Origin: an uncultured Oscillospiraceae bacterium
Lineage (GTDB): Bacteria; Bacillota; Clostridia; Oscillospirales; Ruminococcaceae
NCBI GenBank assembly: GCA_934481445.1
Contig: CAKSPC010000059.1
Coordinates: 1 to 12,115, forward strand
Reading direction: 5' to 3'
DNA: 12,115 bases
A program made the position numbers and the translations under genes. Shown in pieces: positions 1 through 5,577 of this stretch (positions are counted from its first letter, which is position 1; each line of letters opens with the position of its first letter). The notes under the pieces are model-generated. The model was given only the letters and a program-made list of their open reading frames with translations. It did not search any database and was not told the DNA's origin.

Positions 1-75
1 CTCCGTAGCTCAGTCGGTAGTAGCACCTGACTGTTAATCAGGGTGTCACTGGTTCAAGTCCAGTCGGGGGAGCCA
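1..75 (+). tRNA. tRNA-Asn (GTT), 5' end cut by the window
   Basis: The cloverleaf can be traced. CTCCG is acceptor positions 3-7, so only two bases are missing at the 5' end. The D arm is at about 8-24, the anticodon stem CCTGA/TCAGG encloses the loop CTGTTAA with anticodon GTT at 33-35, the T arm is ACTGG-TTCAAGT-CCAGT, and the 3' acceptor strand CGGGGGA is at 65-71. Discriminator G72 and an encoded CCA (73-75) follow. The 3' half from base 30 is the attachment site of the neighbouring prophage, and integration leaves the tRNA sequence intact. Confidence 0.95.
30..75 (+). repeat. attL: 46-bp direct repeat inside tRNA-Asn
   Basis: The sequence from A30 to A75 is identical to 7635-7680. The bases on both sides differ (G29 against A7634; A76 against G7681), so 46 bp is the full match. 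It covers the anticodon loop, T arm, acceptor 3' strand and CCA. This is the usual tRNA 3'-end target of tyrosine integrases. The exact crossover point within the repeat cannot be read. Confidence 0.95.
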
Positions 76-154
76 AATATCTGAAAGCGCATTGTAGAGC
101 CGTTTATGCTTTGCAAGGCGCTTTCGCCGTATTTGGGGAAATTACAAAAAGGTG
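76..154. other. Left-end phage intergenic hairpin between attL and int
   Basis: This 79-bp stretch has no gene. It holds an 8-bp inverted repeat, GAAAGCGC at 83-90 and GCGCTTTC at 118-125, with a possible outer AAATA/TATTT pairing. The sequence ATTACAAAAAGGT at 141-153 recurs in inverted orientation at 7613-7625 at the other end of the element. On the circular phage genome both would flank the att core, so recombination accessory sites are possible. There is no T-tract, so an intrinsic terminator is not supported. Confidence 0.5.
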
Positions 155-1075
155 TCAGTGGTCGAGCAATTTATCTATGTGAGAGTTGTGCCGGCTGCGC
201 TGCAGCTTAAGATTAAATGCTAAGTGCAGATACATTTGCGTTGTATGGATATTACTATGACCCAGTATTAAACGCAGCGTTTCAAGATCTCCACCATCTG
301 CAAGATAATAGGTCGCGAATGTGTGCCGCAGAAGGTGAGGATGCAAGCGTTCAATGCCCGTTGTGTCCTTCAAGCGTTTGAAAATTTGCTTGACGAGGTT
401 GTCGGAACAGCGCTGCCCGTTCTGATCAAGGAAGAACGGCTCGGAACTCTGCGCTTTCGGGCGAAATTGAAACCTATACTGAAGAAGCTGCTCGCACGTC
501 TGAAACCCGATGGGAATTAAACGCTGCTTGCTGCCTTTGCCGCGAATAATCATGGATTTTGTATGAAATGTAATATCACCGATATTAATCCGAGGAATTT
601 CACCGCGGCGTAATCCACTATCAAGCATAAGCAGCACAAAGCATTTGTTACGTAGACTGCAATGCGAAAATGATTCATCACAGGCGCGCAGCAGTCGTAT
701 TATTTCCGCATCGTCAAGTATAAGCTGCTCCTTGCTATGCACTTTAGGCAAGCGGAGCTGACGAGATATATCATCAAGATAATCCTCGCCGATACAAAAA
801 TTATAGAACGCCTTAACAGCTCGCATTGCTCCATGAACGGAACTGCTGCTAAGATTATCTCCATTACGTTTAAGCTGTTTTTTGAGAAAAACACCATAAC
901 GCTTGAAATTAAGCAGATTAAGCTCCGCAGGATCATTATACGAAGATGGCACAGTACACATAAGCCAGGTGAAATAATCTTCGAGCTGGGACTTGTACCA
1001 TTCAATAGTTACAGGACTGTTGTTGCGATATTCTTGCTCAAGCAAAAACATCTCATACATATCATGTATGGTCAA
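155..1075 (-). CDS. int: Tyrosine-recombinase integrase of the inovirus
   Basis: A 306-residue XerC/D-like site-specific recombinase that should integrate and excise the phage at tRNA-Asn. An N-terminal SAM-like core-binding domain (about residues 1-110) precedes the catalytic domain. All catalytic positions are visible: R156 in GLRRGE, K180 in GKGSKQR, H247 and R250 in HLLRH, H273 in LGH, and nucleophile Y282 in MYLHL. The TTG at 1073-1075 is chosen as start because GGAGGTGA lies five bases upstream. An in-frame ATG at 1123 would add 16 residues encoded in the hairpin region and has no ribosome site. The gene reads toward attL, next to the att core. It has no AP2-like arm-binding N-terminal domain, so it resembles Xer more than Tn916 Int. 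Confidence 0.95.
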   Translation of the reverse strand: MTIHDMYEMFLLEQEYRNNSPVTIEWYKSQLEDYFTWLMCTVPSSYNDPAELNLLNFKRYGVFLKKQLKRNGDNLSSSSVHGAMRAVKAFYNFCIGEDYLDDISRQLRLPKVHSKEQLILDDAEIIRLLRACDESFSHCSLRNKCFVLLMLDSGLRRGEIPRINIGDITFHTKSMIIRGKGSKQRLIPIGFQTCEQLLQYRFQFRPKAQSSEPFFLDQNGQRCSDNLVKQIFKRLKDTTGIERLHPHLLRHTFATYYLADGGDLETLRLILGHSNIHTTQMYLHLAFNLKLQRSRHNSHIDKLLDH

Positions 1076-1089
1076 GAAATCACCTCCGC

Positions 1090-1130
1090 GCGTGGGAGAC
1101 CCCGCCGCACTCACGTGCGGCACCCCACGC
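1090..1130. other. Nested hairpin just upstream of the integrase start
   Basis: Outer arms GCGTGGG (1090-1096) and CCCACGC (1124-1130) enclose inner arms GCCGCAC (1104-1110) and GTGCGGC (1115-1121) around a TCAC loop. All 14 pairs are perfect. It lies between the end of the structural operon (1133) and the integrase ribosome site (about 1081-1087). No T-tract follows on either strand, so it is more likely an RNA or ssDNA structure (translation control, packaging or origin) than an intrinsic terminator. Confidence 0.6.
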
Positions 1131-1132
1131 GG

Positions 1133-1387
1133 TCATTTGATCGTTTTAGTCCATCTAAGAATGGTCTGACACAGATAATAGATACCGATGGCGCCAAGCC
1201 AGGCGGTACCAATTGCAAGCATGGCTGCAACAGGCACGAAGTAATTAACGTAGCCGAGTATCTGTTTGACCTCGTCGGGAATAACTACATCCTTAAACGG
1301 GCTATCGGGCAGCAGTAACAGCACAGCCGATAAAATTTCCTCGACTACATCTGTTATGCTGTTCCAAAAAGATTTCAACGCTCCCAT
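1133..1387 (-). CDS. Small membrane protein in the pVI position (minor virion protein candidate)
   Basis: An 84-residue protein with two hydrophobic stretches (about residues 17-28 and 46-76) and a basic C-terminus. It contains LLLPDSPF (24-31) and YVNYFVPV (46-53). From memory, similar LPxSPF...NWFVP proteins accompany Zot genes in Firmicutes inoviruses. It starts nine bases after the adsorption-protein stop, with GGGGG just upstream, so translation is probably coupled. In Ff phages gVI also directly follows gIII, and pVI anchors pIII at the virion tip. The match here is by position, size and hydrophobicity, not by alignment, so the virion role is inference. Confidence 0.75.
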   Translation of the reverse strand: MGALKSFWNSITDVVEEILSAVLLLLPDSPFKDVVIPDEVKQILGYVNYFVPVAAMLAIGTAWLGAIGIYYLCQTILRWTKTIK

Positions 1388-1396
1388 AATGCCCCC

Positions 1397-2875
1397 TTAA
1401 TGCTGTATCAACTTAGGTGTAAGGACGATCAGCAGCACAACAAAACCAACAATAAATATGGTGTAACATATTGGCTGTACAAGTGGGACGGCAGACAAGT
1501 CAATGACGATTTCTTCGTCAATTTCAAACATGGGCGTAAAATCATCCGGAATATTTCCGATAGTCTGATTACCCTCGAACCCTTTGAGGTTATCGGGATT
1601 TGTGGAGATAGGGATGCGGAATATTGGCGGCTCGGGATCTGCACAGAGCACACCGATTATACGGATAAAATCGTAAGGTATGCAGAACGGGAATTTCTCA
1701 ATGATGATCGAGGGGACATCGATATCGGTATCAACTTCGGTCATATAGTTTGTGAGGGTAGTATCATCCGTGCCCGGAACATCGGTAACGGTAACAGCGT
1801 CGGTTGCTTTTGCAATTGATGGATCTGAAGATATAATTAATCCGGGGTTGCTGGTCTTGTCAAGCGGTAACGTATTAGATAAATCATCAATATCCTGGTT
1901 TGGATGAACATTCGGAACAGCGGCAGCACGAAGAGCAGAAATAAAATCGGCTTGAGTGCCGCCACAAACAATATAACCGGTTGATAAAGACTTATCAACA
2001 TCTGCTGTTGTTACGTCATAAAATAGTCCGTCATCAAAATTATAACTGATCCAGCTATTCATTTTAGCTGTTTCAACTACACGATACGGGAATGCACCGC
2101 CCTGTTGGCCAGCATAAGCAATCATAGTATTGTTTGAAGACGAATATGCAAATTTAGGAGCAACACGTGAAAGCAGATCATTAAATCCGAATTTATAAGA
2201 ACCTGTTAAAACGGGCGGCTTTATAGCAAGATAGGTTGTATCGTTAGGATCGTCAGGGTCGGATTTGTCGCAAATAAATACATATGACCGATCAGCGTTG
2301 ATAAACAACGCATTGTCACTAAAGTAGCATGGGAATATTGATGTGTAAAAATCGTGCTCGTCGTTACTATAAAGCGGTACAGACAGAAGGGGTATTGGAA
2401 TATCAGACATAATTGAAACAACACTGTAAGACACGCCGATATTACTAAAGTCAACAGTAAGATCGCAGCACTCAAGGAGCTGATTGTATAATTCCACATA
2501 CTGATTATAATCCATATGCAAATTACCGTCACTGTCGAGGGTGGCGTCTCCGCTGTCGACCCATGATTGTATAGTACGGCATATCTGCTTGTATCCTGTG
2601 ACGATCCAGGCGTCCTCGGACTCAATAACTTGACCGCAAAAGGTCTTTTCGGTGCCGATAAAAGCTTTTTCAAAACCTTCAACGCCATTTTCAAGCACGG
2701 CGCCAATACCGTTCGCGGTATCATCATACTGTCCGGTAAATACGCCCATCAAAAACACAGCAGCCGACCCGACAGCGAGAGCAATTCCCGCTGCTGCCGC
2801 CGCCCGAGGGCGCACCGTGCAGATATTAAACGCAACGACAGCTGCCAGAGCTGCGGCGATGATTTTCTTTTTCAT
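1397..2875 (-). CDS. pIII-like adsorption / minor coat protein, signal peptide and C-terminal anchor
   Basis: A 492-residue exported protein that fills the gIII place and is probably the receptor-binding tip protein. Residues 1-29 form a signal peptide (MKKK start, hydrophobic core, Ala-rich cleavage region), followed by a second hydrophobic stretch at about 29-47. The body is polar and rich in Asp, Tyr, Ser and Thr, as for an extracellular ectodomain. Near the C-terminus a Pro- and Phe-rich module (FPFCIPYDF, then PEPPIFRIPI, about 395-424) leads to IDLSAVPLV and a membrane span at about 470-488, ending in a short basic tail. The ATG at 2873-2875 overlaps the Zot stop as ATGA and has AAAGGAAG upstream. 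The ectodomain is not recognised, and the receptor cannot be inferred. Confidence 0.85.
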   Translation of the reverse strand: MKKKIIAAALAAVVAFNICTVRPRAAAAAGIALAVGSAAVFLMGVFTGQYDDTANGIGAVLENGVEGFEKAFIGTEKTFCGQVIESEDAWIVTGYKQICRTIQSWVDSGDATLDSDGNLHMDYNQYVELYNQLLECCDLTVDFSNIGVSYSVVSIMSDIPIPLLSVPLYSNDEHDFYTSIFPCYFSDNALFINADRSYVFICDKSDPDDPNDTTYLAIKPPVLTGSYKFGFNDLLSRVAPKFAYSSSNNTMIAYAGQQGGAFPYRVVETAKMNSWISYNFDDGLFYDVTTADVDKSLSTGYIVCGGTQADFISALRAAAVPNVHPNQDIDDLSNTLPLDKTSNPGLIISSDPSIAKATDAVTVTDVPGTDDTTLTNYMTEVDTDIDVPSIIIEKFPFCIPYDFIRIIGVLCADPEPPIFRIPISTNPDNLKGFEGNQTIGNIPDDFTPMFEIDEEIVIDLSAVPLVQPICYTIFIVGFVVLLIVLTPKLIQH

Positions 2876-3531
2876 GTTGCACTTCCTTTCGCATTGAATG
2901 CAACAATGCGGGCTTTCAGATCTTCGGCAGCTTCTTCCTGCGGCTTGTCAAAATGCTTGAAGGTGTCGTACAGTGTGTAAACGCTTCGACGGCAGTTGAA
3001 GAACTCGCTGCCAACTTTCTCCTGAATCGGATACCAATACTGAACCGCGACAAACATCTTGTGAAACAGCACGATCATGAACCAGCCTTTTGCGCCGAAG
3101 TTGGTAAGCTTCCGGTGCTTGTATTCGGTCTCGACGAGTCCGCGAACTTGACGATCGATCATTCTGTCCATCTGCGTGATCAGGATGATATCATATCCGT
3201 AATGGCGGTGTGTGCTGAAAAACTCGATCCATTTCATGCGCGCACGATTCAACCCATCGCGGGAATTAAACGGAATCTGTGCTTCATCAATGATGATAAT
3301 GCCCTGACTTTCCTTGCTGCTTTTGAAATGCGCTGCAGCGTATTCCTTGAAGAAATCCGCTGAAAGCTCGAGCGTAGGGATATACACAAAATCTCCCTTG
3401 TGTTTCTTAGGATTGTAATTGATCTCGAAGTTTGCCAATACAGGCATACCGCGCCGAAGAGCCTTGTTTATAACCTCGGCAGCGTGATAACTTTTGCCGC
3501 TGCCGGGCGTTCCGGTGTAAAGATAGATCAT
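2872..3531 (-). CDS. zot: Zot/pI-family phage assembly ATPase
   Basis: A 219-residue P-loop ATPase of the zonular occludens toxin / filamentous phage gene I family, which powers assembly and extrusion of the filament at the cell membrane. Walker A is GTPGSGKS (residues 7-14), Walker B is IIIIDEAQ (78-85), and a sensor-like LITQ lies at 117-120. It is short next to Ff pI (348 residues) and Vibrio Zot: there is no clear C-terminal membrane span or external domain, and only a moderately hydrophobic stretch at about 148-165. No secretin partner is encoded. The start overlaps the RHH gene stop as ATGA, and the stop overlaps the adsorption-protein start as ATGA. The enzymatic role rests on the family; any toxin activity is unsupported. 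Confidence 0.93.
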   Translation of the reverse strand: MIYLYTGTPGSGKSYHAAEVINKALRRGMPVLANFEINYNPKKHKGDFVYIPTLELSADFFKEYAAAHFKSSKESQGIIIIDEAQIPFNSRDGLNRARMKWIEFFSTHRHYGYDIILITQMDRMIDRQVRGLVETEYKHRKLTNFGAKGWFMIVLFHKMFVAVQYWYPIQEKVGSEFFNCRRSVYTLYDTFKHFDKPQEEAAEDLKARIVAFNAKGSAT

Positions 3532-3686
3532 TCTTTTTCCTCCTCGTCAAGCCACTTCATATAAAAACGAATGCAGCGCCAGATCATGAAGCTCCGGGAA
3601 TATCCGGACTGAGCACACATTTCATCAAGATCATGGAGCAGATCCGGAGGAATAGTTATTGTAATACGTTCTTTTGTGATTTTCAT
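3528..3686 (-). CDS. Ribbon-helix-helix (CopG/Arc-like) small protein
   Basis: A 52-residue protein. RITITIPPDLLHDLDEMC (residues 7-24) is the beta strand and first helix of an RHH fold, followed by the turn GYSRSFMI and a second helix to about residue 45, ending in an acidic DEEEKE tail. RHH proteins bind DNA as dimers through the beta ribbon. The ATG at 3684-3686 has GAGAGG upstream, and the TGA overlaps the Zot ATG as ATGA. It sits after the coat-gene terminator, at the head of the Zot/pIII/pVI group, so it may regulate the late genes. It is also as small as many plasmid copy-control proteins. The target is unknown. Confidence 0.8.
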   Translation of the reverse strand: MKITKERITITIPPDLLHDLDEMCAQSGYSRSFMIWRCIRFYMKWLDEEEKE

Positions 3687-3733
3687 TTATGTAAACCTCT
3701 CGAGGTGTGTAAAATGTCATACGGTCGATTTTT

Positions 3734-3765
3734 AGAAAAATGGCGGCTCGGGGAGCCGAACCGCC
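3734..3765 (-). terminator. Rho-independent terminator after the major coat gene
   Basis: Read on the minus strand, GGCGGTTCGG and CCGAGCCGCC form a 10-bp stem (one G-T pair) around a CTCC loop, followed by ATTTTTCT. It begins 14 bases after the coat-gene stop. It should limit readthrough into the RHH-Zot-pIII-pVI genes and so favour coat protein. Ff phages have a terminator at the same place, after gVIII. Confidence 0.9.
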
Positions 3766-3779
3766 ACAGGGGAACAGGA

Positions 3780-4085
3780 TTAGCCGGCAACCTTGCCGAA
3801 TATCTTTTTAGCAAGCTTGATTAAAGCGAAAATGCCAAAAATGACAAGACCGGTACCAAGGACACCCATAACCACCGGAATCATTGTCATTACAAGTTCA
3901 CTGAAAGACTTCTGAAGCTGTGTTCCAGCATCTGAAAGTAAAGTAGACATATCAGTTCCGGAAGCTTCAGCAGTTTCCGCAGAAGCGCAGACAGCAATAG
4001 CAGCAGTAGAAACAGCCGCCGCAGCCGTGCAGATGAGCGCCTTGCCGCGCTTGGCAATTGCCTTGATTTTCTCAACAAACTTCAT
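3780..4085 (-). CDS. Major coat preprotein (pVIII-like)
   Basis: A 101-residue precursor with the classic inovirus coat layout. A long basic N-region (KFVEKIKAIAKRGK) and hydrophobic Ala-rich core form a signal peptide, with likely cleavage after ASA36 or AEA41. The mature protein of 60-65 residues has a polar amphipathic N-terminal helix, a membrane span at about 65-89 (MTMIPVVMG to FALI) and a basic tail, KLAKKIFGKVAG, that would face the packaged DNA. The ribosome site AAAGGAGG is the strongest in the element, and a strong terminator follows directly, both fitting high expression. The order after the two tiny hydrophobic genes matches gVII-gIX-gVIII of Ff phages. No sequence alignment was possible. 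Confidence 0.88.
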   Translation of the reverse strand: MKFVEKIKAIAKRGKALICTAAAAVSTAAIAVCASAETAEASGTDMSTLLSDAGTQLQKSFSELVMTMIPVVMGVLGTGLVIFGIFALIKLAKKIFGKVAG

Positions 4086-4106
4086 GTTGATTTACCTCCT
4101 TTGAAT

Positions 4107-4229
4107 TTAATTTGTATGCTTAGTGATGGCAGCATAGCATAGAGTGTAGATCAGACCGAGCAGCCAACACACGCCCGACAGACCGAAGCCCATGATAATG
4201 CCATAAAAGCCGAATTGAAGTAAGACCAC
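4107..4229 (-). CDS. Tiny hydrophobic protein, gIX/gVII position
   Basis: A 40-residue protein with a GTG start (4227-4229), preceded by AAAGTAGG six bases upstream. It is almost entirely hydrophobic (FGFYGIIMGFGL...CWLLGLIYTLCYAAI) with a short basic tail, KHTN. It lies seven bases after the stop of the 47-residue gene and just before the coat gene. Ff pIX and pVII are 32-33-residue hydrophobic proteins at the same place, forming the virion end that emerges first. The role is by position and character only. An internal ATG would leave a protein of about 28 residues. Confidence 0.6.
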   Translation of the reverse strand: MVLLQFGFYGIIMGFGLSGVCWLLGLIYTLCYAAITKHTN

Positions 4230-4236
4230 AGCGAAC

Positions 4237-4380
4237 CTACTTTCTCAGGTGACGGAAAATCATCGCGCCCGCAATAACGCCGAGCATGATGATTATCACG
4301 ATCTGACTGACGAAAAGATCGTCGAGGGTCGTGCCGGTGACAAGAAAATCACCGTCGGAGAAGTTGATGATGTTGCTCAT
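4237..4380 (-). CDS. Small membrane protein, gVII/gIX position
   Basis: A 47-residue protein with a polar acidic N-terminal half (SDGDFLVTGTTLDD), one membrane span at about residues 25-42 (QIVIIIMLGVIAGAMIF) and a basic end, RHLRK. This N-out/C-in pattern resembles small filamentous-phage virion proteins. Its ATG overlaps the stop of the upstream ssDNA-binding gene as ATGA, so the two are probably translationally coupled. In Ff phages gVII follows gV in the same way. Assignment as a minor virion protein is inference. Confidence 0.68.
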   Translation of the reverse strand: MSNIINFSDGDFLVTGTTLDDLFVSQIVIIIMLGVIAGAMIFRHLRK

Positions 4381-4634
4381 ACTGATTTGATACCCTGAAT
4401 CTTGCCTTTAAGATTAAGCTCGATCTCGATATCGCCGTGCACCAGCGCAAGCAGATCATCATGCGTGATTCCGAGATTCGTGCAGAGGGAATCGGAGATA
4501 AATTTGTGATCGGCTTTAAGACCGAAAACATTTTCATCGGGATAATTCAGCTGCAGCGAATAACCTTTTATCTGTTTGCCGTCATCGGCGGGAAAATCAT
4601 AGCGCTGAACACCAACAAGAGTAACCTTAGCCAT
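4377..4634 (-). CDS. Probable ssDNA-binding protein (gV-like)
   Basis: An 85-residue protein close in size to Ff gV protein (87 residues). Predicted beta-strand stretches alternate with Gly/Asp turns (KVTLVGVQRYDF, KGYSLQLNYPD, DIEIELNLKGKIQGIKSV), as expected for a small OB-like beta barrel. In filamentous phages this protein coats new single strands, stopping conversion to duplex and preparing them for packaging. The order ssb, two tiny membrane genes, coat is that of Ff gV-VII-IX-VIII. The ATG has GAAGG upstream. No family-specific residues could be confirmed, so the function rests on size, fold pattern and order. Confidence 0.72.
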   Translation of the reverse strand: MAKVTLVGVQRYDFPADDGKQIKGYSLQLNYPDENVFGLKADHKFISDSLCTNLGITHDDLLALVHGDIEIELNLKGKIQGIKSV

Positions 4635-4763
4635 TTGTACCTTCTTTCTGCCCCGTTCCGGGCGTGTTTATATGTTAGCGGCGTTATCGCCGTGGAGGTG
4701 GTTTTATTTATCCTCGCAACCACGAAACGAGAAGAACTTTCATGAATGTTTCCCCGAAAAATG
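4635..4763 (-). promoter_or_regulatory. Structured leader upstream of the ssDNA-binding gene
   Basis: This 129-bp gap within the operon holds two inverted repeats, GTGGTT/AACCAC (4698-4703 with 4718-4723) and CGGCG-TTAT-CGCCG (4679-4692). On the minus strand there is also an 11-codon frame starting ATGAAAGTT, with GGGGA upstream. No good promoter was found. Attenuation or RNA processing between the early small genes and the virion genes is possible but unproven. Confidence 0.35.
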
Positions 4764-4994
4764 CTAGGAAGGAAAGATATTGCCCTTGTCATCGCAGAGA
4801 TCGTATGTAAAAGGACAATCTAGACAATTACCTTTACAGTCGATATCATCAACCAACTGATTGGATTCTGAGAAGTGCATACAGAGCAATGCAAGTTCCA
4901 AACGTTCAGACGGAGTAAAATAATCGCTTAAGGCTGCCGACTTGCAAGCTAGATTTAGGAAAATAAGCTGCCTGCATGATAAACGTAGTTTCAT
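4764..4994 (-). CDS. Small cysteine-rich hypothetical phage protein
   Basis: A 76-residue protein that is not recognised. The N-terminal half is mixed hydrophobic and basic; the C-terminal half is acidic with a cysteine cluster, CKGNCLDCPFTYDLC (about residues 53-67), giving four closely spaced cysteines that could bind a metal. The ATG overlaps the preceding stop as ATGA and is preceded by GAGGTGA. It is the third gene of the operon that starts at the repressor-controlled promoter, so it is probably an early function. A zinc-ribbon-like regulator is one option, without firm support. Confidence 0.7.
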   Translation of the reverse strand: MKLRLSCRQLIFLNLACKSAALSDYFTPSERLELALLCMHFSESNQLVDDIDCKGNCLDCPFTYDLCDDKGNIFPS

Positions 4995-5209
4995 GGCTTC
5001 ACCTCGACAATTACGGGACTGTTTGATTCTAAATCATAGATTGCAGAATCAACATCACGCACGCGCCTGATCAATCGGTCAAGTTCATCGTCGGTCATAT
5101 CTTCCGGATAAGAATCCTGATAGTCACGGAAAGACTGTTCATAGTCCGCAAGGGCTTCATGAATGAGTTCAAGATCCTCGGAGGTGATTGTTATTTTCTC
5201 GATCTTCAT
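4991..5209 (-). CDS. Small acidic hypothetical phage protein (relative of its upstream neighbour)
   Basis: A 72-residue acidic protein, probably helical, with no membrane span. Its start MKIEKITITSEDLELIHEAL resembles the start of the upstream gene (MKIE-ITPEDSRLVCELL), suggesting an old tandem duplication. The centre is dense in Asp, Glu and Arg (DMTDDELDRLIRRVRDVD), and the end, VIVEVKP, could form a strand. Both ends overlap neighbours as ATGA, and GGGGGTGA lies upstream. The function is unknown; a role in early replication or host takeover would fit the operon. Confidence 0.72.
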   Translation of the reverse strand: MKIEKITITSEDLELIHEALADYEQSFRDYQDSYPEDMTDDELDRLIRRVRDVDSAIYDLESNSPVIVEVKP

Positions 5210-5427
5210 GATTTCACCCCCTGAAGCGCAGAGAGCAAATTGTCAATCTGCGTAAGATTGCTTTTGATGAAAGATATATGCTTATCAAGAACTTCTTTGC
5301 AGTGTTCAGACAATTTGTTGCGGTCGCCGTTACAAAACTTTTCAAGGCTCTGAATTGTTCTGGCACGGTGTGCGCTTAGAAGCTCACATACCAGGCGGCT
5401 ATCCTCGGGAGTGATTTCAATTTTCAT
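5206..5427 (-). CDS. First gene of the minus operon, small hypothetical protein
   Basis: A 73-residue soluble, probably helical protein (ITPEDSRLVCELLSAHRARTI, then Lys-rich helices ending LLSALQGVKS). Two ATGs lie six bases apart. The second (5425-5427) is chosen because AAAGGA is eight bases from it but only two from the ATG at 5433, and because it aligns the MKIE start with the downstream paralogue. The gene is the first behind the TTGACT-17-TATAAT promoter and its operators. Its stop overlaps the next ATG as ATGA. The function is not recognised. Confidence 0.72.
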   Translation of the reverse strand: MKIEITPEDSRLVCELLSAHRARTIQSLEKFCNGDRNKLSEHCKEVLDKHISFIKSNLTQIDNLLSALQGVKS

Positions 5428-5450
5428 GTTCATTATCCTTTCTTAGTACC

Positions 5451-5479
5451 TTGTTCTAGGTGGGATTAAAATTTATAAC
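5451..5479 (+). promoter_or_regulatory. Promoter of the XRE repressor cassette
   Basis: TTGTTC (5451-5456) is separated by 17 bp from TATAAC (5474-5479). The -10 box lies inside operator 1, which suggests the repressor acts on its own gene. Confidence 0.6.
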
Positions 5480-5492
5480 CGTATGGTTATAA
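5473..5492. promoter_or_regulatory. Operator 1: perfect 8-4-8 palindrome
   Basis: TTATAACC-GTAT-GGTTATAA is a perfect inverted repeat. It overlaps the -10 of the plus promoter and lies five bases downstream of the -10 of the minus promoter, so a bound XRE dimer could affect both. It shares the core AACCGTWTGGTT with operator 2. Confidence 0.8.
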
Positions 5493-5496
5493 CACA

Positions 5497-5525
5497 ATTA
5501 TAAAACCAAACGGTTATAAAGTCAA
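5497..5525 (-). promoter_or_regulatory. Main promoter of the phage minus-strand operon
   Basis: On the minus strand TTGACT (5525-5520) is spaced 17 bp from a consensus TATAAT (5502-5497). It reads into the 73-, 72- and 76-residue genes and on toward the virion genes. Operator 2 fills the spacer and operator 1 covers the start region, so it should be tightly repressed in the lysogen. Confidence 0.85.
5500..5519. promoter_or_regulatory. Operator 2
   Basis: ATAAAACC-AAAC-GGTTATAA pairs at 6 of 8 positions. Read on the minus strand its core is AACCGTTTGGTT, against AACCGTATGGTT in operator 1. It lies between the -35 and -10 of the minus promoter. Repeating the same site in the same switch supports it as the XRE target. 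Confidence 0.75.
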
Positions 5526-5529
5526 GATA

Positions 5530-5545
5530 CCAAACAAAAGTTTGG
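5530..5545. promoter_or_regulatory. Third dyad in the repressor leader
   Basis: CCAAAC-AAAA-GTTTGG is a perfect 6-4-6 inverted repeat between the minus -35 and the repressor ribosome site. Its core differs from operators 1 and 2, so it may be a weaker repressor site, a site for another protein, or an mRNA hairpin near the start codon. Confidence 0.5.
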
Positions 5546-5577
5546 AGAAATACACAAAACGAAAGGAATATTTTGCA

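Noticed and set aside
76..125. Replacement terminator for the tRNA made by the left-end inverted repeat
   Set aside because: The stem has a 27-base loop and no T-tract after it, so intrinsic termination is not supported.
737..1318. Plus-strand open frame (193 codons) across the int start
   Set aside because: It overlaps int and the small pVI-like gene on the other strand and runs through the hairpin; no supporting start signal.
2872..3531. Zot as an enterotoxin
   Set aside because: Only the ATPase part is present; the external C-terminal region linked to toxin activity in Vibrio is missing.
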